Shown here: one piece after another, positions 1 through 5,788 of the stretch
How positions within the stretch are numbered: the stretch's first letter is position 1
Layout: every line of letters starts with the position of its first letter
From: Pseudomonadota bacterium
GTDB lineage: Bacteria > Pseudomonadota > Gammaproteobacteria > Xanthomonadales > Xanthomonadaceae
Direction of reading: 5' to 3'
DNA: 6,104 nt
Assembly: GCA_023423675.1 (NCBI GenBank)
Contig: JAFAFD010000136.1
Coordinates: 1 to 6,104, forward strand
Notes under the pieces: generated by a model
Databases searched by the model: none
Told to the model about the DNA's origin: nothing
What the model saw: only the letters and a program-made list of their open reading frames with translations
Made by a program: the position numbers and the translations under genes

Positions 1-3
1 CCG

Positions 4-63
4 GGGGTGTAAGTCACCCCCACACCGACGTGGGGTCGTATCCCCGCTGGGGCTCCGACCCCA
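4..63. repeat. Two GC-rich hairpins upstream of the aldolase gene
   Basis: GGGGTG (4-9) pairs with CACCCC (15-20) around a 5-base loop. TGGGGTCG (31-38) pairs perfectly with CGACCCCA (56-63), and inside it CCCC (42-45) pairs with GGGG (49-52), so the second element is a nested hairpin. No T-run follows either one, so they do not look like classical intrinsic terminators. They may be intergenic palindromic repeats, or 3' structures of a gene left of the window. No coding region is visible in 1-183. Confidence 0.55.
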
Positions 64-66
64 TGC

Positions 67-89
67 CGCAGGACATCCTTTGTCCTGCG
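67..89. repeat. 9-bp perfect hairpin in the aldolase upstream region
   Basis: CGCAGGACA (67-75) and TGTCCTGCG (81-89) form a perfect 9-bp stem with loop TCCTT. It lies just upstream of the LacI-like operator. There is no T-tract on the + strand. It could be a repeat, a protein-binding dyad or the 3' end structure of an upstream gene; the sequence does not decide. Confidence 0.5.
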
Positions 90-94
90 CAGAC

Positions 95-110
95 ATGGAA
101 GCGTTTCCAT
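95..110. promoter_or_regulatory. Putative LacI/GalR-family operator upstream of the aldolase gene
   Basis: The 16-mer ATGGAAGCGTTTCCAT is a near-perfect dyad centred on CG (102-103): TGGAA/TTCCA arms with one mismatched pair. A central CG with AA/TT flanks is the hallmark of LacI/GalR-family operators; the site also fits the degenerate cre pattern WTGNAANCGNWWNCAW. It sits about 35 bases upstream of the -10 box TATACT, so a bound regulator could activate or hinder polymerase. A sugar- or glycolysis-responsive LacI-family regulator is a fair inference for an aldolase gene, but no regulator gene is in the window. Confidence 0.5.
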
Positions 111-145
111 CCTGTCCTCCACGGCGAGGCAACGGGAAGCGGGGC

Positions 146-151
146 TATACT
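146..151 (+). promoter_or_regulatory. Probable -10 element of the aldolase promoter
   Basis: TATACT matches the sigma-70 -10 consensus at 5 of 6 positions and stands out in GC-rich surroundings. The expected -35 region (about 122-129) has no recognisable TTGACA, which would fit a promoter needing an activator or one that is weak. Transcription would start near 158, leaving a leader of about 26 bases before the start codon at 184. Confidence 0.5.
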
Positions 152-183
152 TACGTTTTTCCCGCACCCGCCACAGGAAATAC

Positions 184-1188
184 ATGAGCATCGAACAGCT
201 GGCTGAAACCGCCCAGGCCATGGTCGCCCCGGGCAAGGGCATCATCGCGATCGACGAATCCACCGCTACCATCGCCAAGCGTTTCGCCGGCGTCGGTATC
301 GAGAACACCGAGGAGAACCGTCGTGCCTACCGCGAGCTGCTGCTGACCACGCCGAAGCTCAACGAGCACATTTCCGGCGCCATCCTGTACGACGAAACCA
401 TCCGCCAGTCGACCAAGGACGGCGTGCCGTTCGCCAAGTACATGGCCGACCACGGCATGATTCCGGGCATCAAGGTGGACAAGGGTGCACACCCGCTGGC
501 CGGCTGCCCGGGCGAGCTGGTCACCGAAGGCCTCGACGGCCTGCGTGAGCGCCTGCAGGAGTACTACAAGCTGGGTGCGCGCTTCGCCAAGTGGCGTGCG
601 GTCATCAGCATCGGCGACAACACCCCGTCGGGCACCTGCATCGAGTCCAACGCCCACGCGCTGGCCCGCTATGCCGCCCTGTGCCAGGAATGCGGCCTGG
701 TGCCGATGGTCGAGCCGGAAGTGATCATGGACGGCGACCACGACATCGAGACCTGCTACGAAGTCACCGAAGCCACCCTGCGTTCGCTGTTCGACGCGCT
801 GTACCAGCAGAACGTGCTGCTGGAAGGCACCATCCTGAAGGCCTCGATGGTCATCTCCGGCAAGGGCTGCGATGAGCAGGCCGACGCCGAGGAAGTGGCC
901 GAATCGACCGTGATGTGCCTGAAGAGCACCGTGCCGGCGATCCTGCCGGGCGTGGTGTTCCTGTCCGGCGGCCAGACCGACGAGCAGTCGACCGAGCACC
1001 TGAACGCGATGAACCAGCTGGGCAACCTGCCGTGGCCGCTGAGCTTCTCCTACGGCCGCGCCATGCAGCAGGCCGCGCTGAAGCTGTGGGCCAAGGACAT
1101 GAAGGGCAACTACGCCGCTGCCCAGAAGACCGTGTACGAGCGCGCCAAGGACAACGGCCTGGCCGCGCTGGGCAAGTGGAACGGCTGA
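184..1188 (+). CDS. fda: Class I fructose-bisphosphate aldolase
   Basis: Cytoplasmic enzyme that reversibly splits fructose 1,6-bisphosphate into dihydroxyacetone phosphate and glyceraldehyde 3-phosphate through a Schiff base, in glycolysis and gluconeogenesis. The 334-residue product is of the eukaryote-like class I family, not the DhnA type of E. coli FbaB (xanthomonad literature also uses the name fbaB). Visible active-site residues, with rabbit muscle equivalents: D24 in IDEST (D33), K98 in GIKVDKG (K107), K136 and R138 in AKWR (K146, R148), E177 and E179 in VEPE (E187, E189), Schiff-base K219 in LEGTILKAS (K229), the FLSGGQ phosphate loop near 259-264 and R292 in SYGRAMQ. It is shorter than the 363-residue animal enzymes and lacks their C-terminal tyrosine tail. 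The start is supported by AGGAA at 175-179. It is monocistronic, with its own promoter and terminator. Confidence 0.97.
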   Translation: MSIEQLAETAQAMVAPGKGIIAIDESTATIAKRFAGVGIENTEENRRAYRELLLTTPKLNEHISGAILYDETIRQSTKDGVPFAKYMADHGMIPGIKVDKGAHPLAGCPGELVTEGLDGLRERLQEYYKLGARFAKWRAVISIGDNTPSGTCIESNAHALARYAALCQECGLVPMVEPEVIMDGDHDIETCYEVTEATLRSLFDALYQQNVLLEGTILKASMVISGKGCDEQADAEEVAESTVMCLKSTVPAILPGVVFLSGGQTDEQSTEHLNAMNQLGNLPWPLSFSYGRAMQQAALKLWAKDMKGNYAAAQKTVYERAKDNGLAALGKWNG

Positions 1189-1218
1189 GCCGCCCGCTTC
1201 CCCGCATGAGGTAACACC

Positions 1219-1251
1219 GCAGACGCCGGCATCATGCCGGCGTCTGCTTTT
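1219..1251 (+). terminator. Intrinsic terminator of the aldolase gene
   Basis: GCAGACGCCGGCA (1219-1231) pairs perfectly with TGCCGGCGTCTGC (1235-1247), a 13-bp stem with loop TCA, followed at once by TTTT (1248-1251). It starts 30 bases after the aldolase stop codon. This is a classic strong rho-independent terminator and separates the aldolase from the following lipoprotein gene. Confidence 0.93.
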
Positions 1252-1324
1252 GTGGGTATCGTTGCTGCTCCCCCGCGCAGGGCCTGTGCGCGCGGGATGT
1301 CCGCCAGGGCCAGGGAGAGGTTCA

Positions 1325-2359
1325 ATGCGTACCACCGCGATCGCGCTGGCCATCGCCACGGTGCTGTCCGTGGCAGGCTGCAACCGTATCGGCCCGGCCG
1401 AGCCGGCGGGCAGGGTGCCCGTGCTGCAGTTCGACAGGCCGGTGTCCGGCGAGATCACGTCGCGCAGCGGCATGAACTTCAACAACGGCAGCCGCCATCA
1501 GCTGTACCAGATCACCGTGCAGGACAAGCAGCGCGTCGGCATCACGCTGACCGGCACCGTCCGCGGTGCGATGACCGTCTTCCACGACGGCAAGGTGGTG
1601 GCCCGCAGCCGCACCCACTACGAGGGCAGTGACGTTGCCGTCGCGTTCCGTGCCGAGGGCGGCGGCAGCTACCAGGTGGCGGTGAACGCCAATGCGCCGG
1701 AGACCTACGGTCCGTTCCGGCTGCGCGCGGAAGTGCTGAAGCCCCATGACGGCTCGCCGATCATCAACGCGGGCCATGTGTCCGACCTGCTGCTGGAGTC
1801 GTCGCAGGCGTACACGCTGCAGGTGGACACGGCCGGCCTCTACACCATCGACCTGCGTTCGGACGTGTTCGACACCCTGCTGGCGCTGGAGGGCGAGGGC
1901 CGGGATGCCGAGAACGACGATGGCGGCGAAGGCAGCGATTCGCGCCTCAGCCTGCTGCTGCAGCCGGGCCGCTACACGCTCAACGTCAGCAGCCTGGATG
2001 AGGAGGAGAACGGCGCGTTCACCCTGGATGTCCAGCGCAGCAACGCGCCGGCCGCGATGGTCGAGCAGGACGGCACGACACTTCCAGCGTCGGGCAGCGT
2101 GTTCACCACGCTTGATGGCGAAGGCCGCCGGCGTTTCCTGCTGCGCCTGGACGCGCCGAAGCAGGTGCAGCTGGATGCGCTGTCCAGCCAGGTCGACACC
2201 GTGCTGCACCTGGTCGGCGGCGATATCGACATCGAGGACGATGACGGCGGCAACGGCACCGACGCGCGCGTGCAGGAGACCTTGCCGGCCGGCCACTACA
2301 CGGTGGACGTGTCCAGCGTGGAGGGCGATTCCGGCCTGGTGGAGCTGCGCATCCAGTAG
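1325..2359 (+). CDS. Predicted lipoprotein with PPC-like beta-sandwich repeats
   Basis: A 344-residue exported protein of unknown specific role. The N-terminus (residues 1-19) is a lipoprotein signal peptide: hydrophobic segment ALAIATVLSV, then lipobox VAGC with Cys19 as the lipid site. Asn at +2 argues against inner-membrane retention, so an outer-membrane lipoprotein is likely. The mature part appears to be three repeats, about 34-138, 142-238 and 255-344, of the pre-peptidase C-terminal (PPC) type. Repeats 2 and 3 carry the acidic, probably calcium-binding loops ENDDGGEGSDSRL (196-208) and EDDDGGNGTDARV (304-316), followed by PGRYTLNVSS or AGHYTVDVSS; repeat 1 has lost the acidic loop. 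No catalytic domain is present, so a binding or surface-structural role is an inference. The start at 1325 is chosen for the strong site GGGAGAGG (1313-1320) and the signal peptide; an in-frame TTG at 1250 lies inside the terminator and is rejected. Confidence 0.85.
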   Translation: MRTTAIALAIATVLSVAGCNRIGPAEPAGRVPVLQFDRPVSGEITSRSGMNFNNGSRHQLYQITVQDKQRVGITLTGTVRGAMTVFHDGKVVARSRTHYEGSDVAVAFRAEGGGSYQVAVNANAPETYGPFRLRAEVLKPHDGSPIINAGHVSDLLLESSQAYTLQVDTAGLYTIDLRSDVFDTLLALEGEGRDAENDDGGEGSDSRLSLLLQPGRYTLNVSSLDEEENGAFTLDVQRSNAPAAMVEQDGTTLPASGSVFTTLDGEGRRRFLLRLDAPKQVQLDALSSQVDTVLHLVGGDIDIEDDDGGNGTDARVQETLPAGHYTVDVSSVEGDSGLVELRIQ

Positions 2360-2378
2360 ATCCACGCCATGCGTGGAT
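2356..2378 (+). repeat. SMAG-type GTAG palindrome overlapping the lipoprotein stop codon
   Basis: GTAG (2356-2359) is followed by ATCCACGC (2360-2367), loop CAT, and GCGTGGAT (2371-2378), an 8-bp perfect stem. This GTAG-plus-hairpin layout is that of the SMAG repeats abundant in Stenotrophomonas. It fills half of the 48-bp gap between two convergent genes and may end or protect both transcripts, although only a weak CTTTC follows on the + strand. The TAG of its head is the stop codon of the lipoprotein gene. Confidence 0.75.
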
Positions 2379-2407
2379 GGCCTTTCATCCAACTGCGCTG
2401 CCGCACC

Positions 2408-3004
2408 TCAATGCGCGGCGACGTACCCGGCATCACCCAGCGGCGGCAGCGGCAGGATGCGTTCGGCCTCTACCGCCTGGCCGGCCGCACTCAGCGCCTG
2501 CTGGTAGGCCTTCGCCGTGGCGGTATTGAACGCCACCAGCACGATGCGCATCGGCTGCGCATGGCTGCGCTGCCACGCCAGCGTCTCGGTCACCGCCACC
2601 TGTGCGGCCTGGTACAGGGGGTAGCCGTAGACGCCGCAGCTGATGGCCGGGAACGCGATCGACTGCACGCCCAGCGATTCGGCCAGCTGCAGCGATTTCC
2701 AGTAGCAGTTGGCCAGCAGGGCGGGTTCGTCGCGTTGGCCGTCATGCCAGACCGGGCCGACCGTATGCAGCACGTGCCGCGCGGGCAATGCATAGGCGTC
2801 GGTGGCACGCACTTCACCGGTCGGGCAGCGCACACCCGGGCGCAGTTCCGGCAGGCGCTCGCACTCGGCCAGCAAACCTGGGCCGGCCGCGCGGTGGATG
2901 GCACCGTCCACACCGCCCCCGCCGAGCAGGGTTTCGTTGGCCGCGTTGACGATCGCATCCACCGCCAGGGTCGTGATGTCGCCCTGCCACACTTCGATCT
3001 TCAT
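2408..3004 (-). CDS. ymdB: Macro-domain O-acetyl-ADP-ribose deacetylase / ADP-ribosyl hydrolase
   Basis: A 198-residue cytoplasmic macro-domain protein of the MacroD/YmdB group, which hydrolyses O-acetyl-ADP-ribose (a sirtuin product) and in several members removes mono-ADP-ribose from acidic residues. Visible signatures: QGDIT (7-11) with D9 for adenine contact, IVNAAN (18-23) with N23, [14 protein letters not shown] (28-41) with D33 (equivalent to the catalytic D35 of E. coli YmdB), CPTGEV (60-65), HTVGPVW (80-86), and [12 protein letters not shown] (118-129) containing the G124/Y126 phosphate loop. It is about 20 residues longer than E. coli YmdB, the extra being a C-terminal tail of no known motif. 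The start is fixed by AGGAGA (3012-3017, minus strand) 7 bases upstream. The frame stays open upstream to 3139, but that part has no family similarity. The gene lies downstream of cysK on the same strand, separated by a terminator, so it is probably its own unit. Confidence 0.93.
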   Translation of the reverse strand: MKIEVWQGDITTLAVDAIVNAANETLLGGGGVDGAIHRAAGPGLLAECERLPELRPGVRCPTGEVRATDAYALPARHVLHTVGPVWHDGQRDEPALLANCYWKSLQLAESLGVQSIAFPAISCGVYGYPLYQAAQVAVTETLAWQRSHAQPMRIVLVAFNTATAKAYQQALSAAGQAVEAERILPLPPLGDAGYVAAH

Positions 3005-3161
3005 GCGTCCGTCTCCTGCCTGTTGTTGTTGCGCGCCGTGCCCGCGCTGGCTGCACCCACCGTAGTGGAGAGGGCATCCATGCTGCGTCATGACCGTCTC
3101 ACGCGCTGCGATTACGGCCTTCACGCACGATGTGGGCAACCACCTTCACGCAGGCTGAAGC

Positions 3162-3220
3162 GGTAGCGCCGGGCCACGCCCGGCGGAAAACGAAAACGCC
3201 GGGCATTGCCCGGCGCTACC
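3162..3220 (-). terminator. Inverted SMAG pair forming the cysK terminator
   Basis: Two SMAG hairpins face each other: GTAG (3163-3166) with CGCCGGGC/GCCCGGCG (3167-3174/3178-3185), and on the other strand CGCCGGGC/GCCCGGCG (3197-3204/3208-3215) headed by CTAC (3216-3219). The 24-base arms (3162-3185 and 3197-3220) are complementary at 22 of 24 positions. The 11-base spacer 3186-3196 reads TTTTCGTTTTC on the minus strand, directly after the hairpin 3197-3215. The cysK-proximal half is therefore a good intrinsic terminator, starting 24 bases past the cysK stop codon. Confidence 0.85.
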
Positions 3221-3243
3221 GTGGTTTGACGACCCAGTGCCGC

Positions 3244-4203
3244 TTACGGCAGGCCGGCCAGCCAGTCGTCGTCGGAACCTTCGTTCACATCGGCGAACAG
3301 CGGCGTGGAGAAATAGCGTTCACCGGTGTCCGGCAGCATCGCCAGGATCACCGCGCCCGGTTCGGCGCGGGCGGCCACGTCCAGCGCGCTGGCGAGCGTC
3401 GCGCCGGCGGAGATGCCGACGAAGAGGCCTTCCTCCGCCGCCAGGCGGCGCGCGGTGGCGATGGCGCGGTCGTCCTCGACGGTGAGCAGTTCATCGACCA
3501 CGTCGCGGTTGAGCACGTCCGGCACGAAATCCGGGGTCCAGCCCTGGATCTTGTGCGGCTTCCAGTCATCGCCCTTCAGCAGGGCGGCGCCGGCCGGTTC
3601 GGTTGCCACGATGCGGGTCTGCGGGCGGGCGACCTTCAGCACTTCGCCGACGCCGGTGAGGGTGCCGCCGGTACCCCAGCCGCTGACAAAGTAGTCAAGC
3701 CGCTTGCCGGCGAAGTCACGCAGGATCTCCGCCGCCGTGGTGTTGCGGTGGTAGGCGGGGTTGGCGGGGTTGGCAAACTGGCTGGCGAGGAACCAGCCGT
3801 GCTCTTCGGCCAGCTCGCGCGCCCTGCGCACCATGCCGCTGCCACGTTCGGCGGCCGGGGGCAGGATCACCTTGGCGCCATAGGCGCGCATCAGCTTGCG
3901 GCGCTCCACCGAGAAGGTCTCGACCATGGTGGCCACGAATTTGTAGCCGCGCGCGGCGGCGACCATCGCCAGGGCCACGCCGGTGTTGCCCGAAGTGGCC
4001 TCCACGATCGTGTCGCCGGGCTTGAGCAGGCCGCGTTCTTCGGCGTCGAGGATGATGGCCAGCGCCAGGCGGTCCTTCACCGAGCCGCCCGGGTTGAACG
4101 ACTCGACCTTGGCGTACACGGTGACGCCCTGCGGAGCCAGGCGCTGCAGTTTGACGATGGGGGTGTTGCCGATGGTGTCGAGAATGGAGTCGTACAGGGC
4201 CAT
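3244..4203 (-). CDS. cysK: Cysteine synthase A (O-acetylserine sulfhydrylase)
   Basis: A 319-residue cytoplasmic PLP enzyme that makes L-cysteine from O-acetyl-L-serine and sulfide, the last step of assimilatory sulfate reduction. Family features: NPGGSVKDR (37-45) with the PLP-binding K43; the substrate loop TSGNTG (70-75); ETFSVERR (95-102), where most CysK proteins have ETMS; SQF (141-143) with Q142; the phosphate-cup GTGGT (177-181); HKIQG (217-221), which favours CysK over CysM; and GISAGA (263-268), whose serine contacts the PLP pyridine nitrogen. Length fits CysK (about 310-325). The start is supported by GGAG (4211-4214, minus strand) 7 bases upstream. The gene is transcribed divergently from the regulator cysB, an arrangement that suggests direct control from the shared spacer. 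Its transcript probably ends at the SMAG pair 3162-3220. Confidence 0.95.
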   Translation of the reverse strand: MALYDSILDTIGNTPIVKLQRLAPQGVTVYAKVESFNPGGSVKDRLALAIILDAEERGLLKPGDTIVEATSGNTGVALAMVAAARGYKFVATMVETFSVERRKLMRAYGAKVILPPAAERGSGMVRRARELAEEHGWFLASQFANPANPAYHRNTTAAEILRDFAGKRLDYFVSGWGTGGTLTGVGEVLKVARPQTRIVATEPAGAALLKGDDWKPHKIQGWTPDFVPDVLNRDVVDELLTVEDDRAIATARRLAAEEGLFVGISAGATLASALDVAARAEPGAVILAMLPDTGERYFSTPLFADVNEGSDDDWLAGLP

Positions 4204-4256
4204 GGAAGCGCTCCGGAAGCGGGCCGCGCCGGGGGCCGGCGGGCGGAAGGGGGAGG

Positions 4257-4273
4257 CTGGCCGTTCAGGCCAG
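4257..4273. other. Hairpin in the cysK leader
   Basis: CTGGCC (4257-4262) and GGCCAG (4268-4273) form a 6-bp perfect stem with a 5-base loop. It would lie in the 5' untranslated part of cysK mRNA if transcription begins in the AT-rich patch near 4310-4330. No T-run follows on the minus strand, so attenuation is not indicated. Confidence 0.35.
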
Positions 4274-4309
4274 CGGCTGCCGGCTGACCGTAGCGCCGGC
4301 TTATGACGC

Positions 4310-4360
4310 CCGGAAATGACCAGATACCTTTCTTAAACAACGTTTGGTTATAAGCTGGTG
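4310..4360. promoter_or_regulatory. Divergent cysK/cysB promoter region with a putative CysB site
   Basis: An AT-rich island in otherwise very GC-rich spacer DNA. CTTA (4332-4335) and TAAG (4351-4354) form a dyad separated by 15 bases, with one further matching base on each side, the size and form of a LysR-family site. A possible -10 for cysK on the minus strand is TATCTG (4326-4321), about 110 bases before the start codon, with no good -35; that fits the activator dependence known for CysB-controlled promoters. CysB binding here is inferred from gene order and family knowledge. Confidence 0.45.
4349..4354 (+). promoter_or_regulatory. Probable -10 element of the cysB promoter
   Basis: TATAAG matches the -10 consensus at 5 of 6 positions. 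A start site about 7 bases downstream falls on or next to the ATG at 4361, which is in frame with cysB. The element overlaps the right half of the CTTA/TAAG dyad, so CysB bound there could repress its own gene, as is typical of LysR-type regulators. Confidence 0.45.
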
Positions 4361-4411
4361 ATGGCAATAGACCCTAGAGTGGACCTCCGCCCCCCCGCGC
4401 CGCCGCCCGCC

Positions 4412-5395
4412 ATGACGCTTACCCAGCTGCGCTACCTGGTCGCCATCGCCGACGCCGAGATGAACATCACGCTCGCGGCCTCGCGCGTGCACGCCACCCA
4501 GCCTGGCCTGTCCAAGCAGCTCAAGCAGCTGGAGGACGAGCTGGGCTTCCTGCTGTTCGTGCGCAAGGGGCGCAGCCTGGAATCGGTCACCCCGGCCGGT
4601 ACCGAAGTGATCTCCCGCGCCCGTGCGGTGCTGGCCGAGGCCAACAACATCCGCACCTATGCCGCCAACCAGCGGCGCGAAAGCCAGGGCCAGCTGATCC
4701 TGACCACCACCCACACCCAGGCGCGCTTCGTGCTGCCGCCGGCGGTGGCGGCGATCAAGCAGGCCTACCCGCAGGTGAGCGTGCACCTGCAGCAGGCCGG
4801 TGAGGCCGATGCGCTGGACCGCCTGAACCAGGGTGATGCCGATATCGCGATCATCAGCACGGCCGGTGGCGAACCGACCGATGGCATCGCCGTGCCGCTG
4901 TTCCGCTGGCGGCGGCTGGTGGTGGTGCCCAAGGGCCACCCGCTGGACCGTGCCGGCCGCGCGCCGGACCTGGCCGCGCTGTCCCGCCAGCCGCTGATCA
5001 GCTACGAATCCTCCACCCGCCCCAATTCCTCGCTGCAGCGCGCCTTCGCGGCCAACGGGCTGGTGCCGGACCTGGCGCTGACCGCGCTGGATGCGGACCT
5101 GATCAAGACCTATGTGCGCACCGGCCTCGGCGTCGGCCTGCTGGCCGAGATGGCCGTGAGTGCCAATGACGAAGACCTGCGCGCGTGGCCGGCGCCGGAG
5201 CCGATCACCGAGTGCATCGCGTGGGCGGTGCTGCCGCGCGACCGGGTGCTGCGTGATTACGCGCTGGAGCTGGTGCATGTGCTGGCACCGCAGATTGATC
5301 CGCGCGACCTGCGGCGGGTGCTGGATGGCAACCAGGCGGCAGCGTGGCCGGTGCCGCCGACGTGGGAGTCGCTGACCCAGACCATCACGGTCTGA
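4412..5395 (+). CDS. cysB: LysR-type transcriptional regulator CysB
   Basis: A 327-residue DNA-binding regulator of sulfur assimilation. In CysB proteins N-acetylserine is the inducer and sulfide or thiosulfate antagonise it. The N-terminal winged helix-turn-helix (about 1-60) reads MTLTQLRYLV, then ATQPGLSKQLKQLEDELG and VTPAG. A linker helix leads to the effector domain (about 92-300), which holds TTTHTQARFVLP (98-109). T100, T102 and Q103 there coincide in numbering with the E. coli CysB ligand residues. KTYVRTGLGVGLLAEMAV (232-249) is the conserved second-subdomain motif. Length matches E. coli CysB (324), with a short extra C-terminal tail. The start at 4412 is chosen because the family begins with M-x-L-x-Q-L-R-Y, but it has no Shine-Dalgarno sequence: the preceding 20 or so bases are nearly all C and G. 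In-frame GTG (4358) and ATG (4361) would add a proline-rich extension of 17-18 residues. It is divergent from its expected target cysK. Confidence 0.93.
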   Translation: MTLTQLRYLVAIADAEMNITLAASRVHATQPGLSKQLKQLEDELGFLLFVRKGRSLESVTPAGTEVISRARAVLAEANNIRTYAANQRRESQGQLILTTTHTQARFVLPPAVAAIKQAYPQVSVHLQQAGEADALDRLNQGDADIAIISTAGGEPTDGIAVPLFRWRRLVVVPKGHPLDRAGRAPDLAALSRQPLISYESSTRPNSSLQRAFAANGLVPDLALTALDADLIKTYVRTGLGVGLLAEMAVSANDEDLRAWPAPEPITECIAWAVLPRDRVLRDYALELVHVLAPQIDPRDLRRVLDGNQAAAWPVPPTWESLTQTITV

Positions 5396-5409
5396 GGGCG
5401 GGGTTTTCG

Positions 5410-5428
5410 GCAGGGCTTGCAGCCCTGC
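5410..5428 (+). terminator. Hairpin downstream of cysB, weak terminator candidate
   Basis: GCAGGGCT (5410-5417) pairs with AGCCCTGC (5421-5428), an 8-bp stem with a 3-base loop, 15 bases after the cysB stop codon. No T-run follows, so it may act as an mRNA end stabiliser or belong to the repeat cluster that follows. Confidence 0.4.
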
Positions 5429-5486
5429 ACCTGCTTCGAGCCAAGACAACGGCAACGTCAAAATCCAGAGCGGCATTCCGTGGGAT

Positions 5487-5588
5487 GGCGGGGCACTGTG
5501 GGTGTGCGGGGACGCCGTAAACCCATCCATGGGGGCTTGGTCGCCGCATCCATGCGGCTCACACCCCGCACGCCCACAGCGCCCCGCC
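5487..5588. repeat. 102-bp inverted repeat with two internal hairpins
   Basis: Arms 5487-5511 (beginning GGCGGGGC) and 5564-5588 (ending GCCCCGCC) are complementary at 23 of 25 positions. The 52 bases between them hold two more hairpins with the same core: CCCAT/ATGGG (5522-5526/5529-5533) and GCCGCAT/ATGCGGC (5543-5549/5552-5558), each with a CC loop. The whole would fold as a long stem with two arms. Short flanking stretches (GGCAACGTCAA at 5451-5461 and TTCGACAGTTGGCC at 5589-5602) are imperfectly complementary and may extend it. A truncated inverted copy lies at 5858-5908, so it is an interspersed repeat. I recall similar sequences as common in xanthomonad intergenic regions, unverified here. 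Confidence 0.8.
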
Positions 5589-5641
5589 TTCGACAGTTGG
5601 CCGGTGGCCCCGGGATTCGACCTTGTGATGTGCTCCGCTCT

Positions 5642-5670
5642 TGGTGGCTGCCGACCGTGGGTCGACACCA
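5642..5670. repeat. Imperfect hairpin in the post-cysB repeat region
   Basis: CGACC (5652-5656) pairs with GGTCG (5660-5664) around GTG, and TGGTG (5642-5646) with CACCA (5666-5670), separated by an asymmetric internal loop. No function is evident; it adds to the density of palindromes between 5396 and 5908. Confidence 0.35.
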
Positions 5671-5685
5671 CGCGGGAATGAATTT

Positions 5686-5768
5686 CCTGTAGAGCCGAGC
5701 CTATGCTCGGCTTTCTTGCATCGGGGCGAACGGCCAAAGGTAGCCGAGCGTAGGCTCGGCTCTACAGG
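5686..5768. repeat. Inverted SMAG doublet
   Basis: SMAG on the + strand: GTAG (5689-5692), stem AGCCGAGC/GCTCGGCT (5693-5700/5705-5712). SMAG on the - strand: stem 5742-5749/5754-5761, head CTAC (5762-5765). Including 3 extra matching bases, the arms 5686-5712 and 5742-5768 are complementary at 26 of 27 positions, the exception being a G-T pair. The 29-base spacer can form the tip of a long hairpin. It resembles BIME-type pairing of REP units. The stem sequence differs from those at 2356 and 3162, so three stem variants occur in this window. Confidence 0.85.
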
Positions 5769-5788
5769 AGCAAGCGAGCGAGCGCAGC

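Noticed and set aside
1250..1324. Upstream in-frame extension of the lipoprotein
   Set aside because: It begins with TTG inside the aldolase terminator and would bury the signal peptide; the ATG at 1325 has a strong ribosome binding site.
151..1485. 444-codon open frame on the minus strand across the aldolase gene
   Set aside because: It is the antisense shadow of a clearly recognisable aldolase, a common effect of GC-rich codon use, and has no family features.
3005..3139. 45-residue upstream extension of the macro-domain protein
   Set aside because: The family start and the AGGAGA site both point to 3004; the extension has no similarity to the family.
3130..4287. 385-codon open frame on the + strand opposite cysK
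   Set aside because: Antisense shadow of cysK; it runs through the SMAG pair and has low-complexity composition.
5487..5602. tRNA or CRISPR array in the hairpin-rich region
   Set aside because: No tRNA cloverleaf with T-loop and acceptor stem could be placed, and the repeats are inverted pairs, not regularly spaced direct repeats.
4301..5737. 478-codon open frame on the minus strand opposite cysB
   Set aside because: Antisense shadow of cysB that continues into repeat DNA; no recognisable domain.
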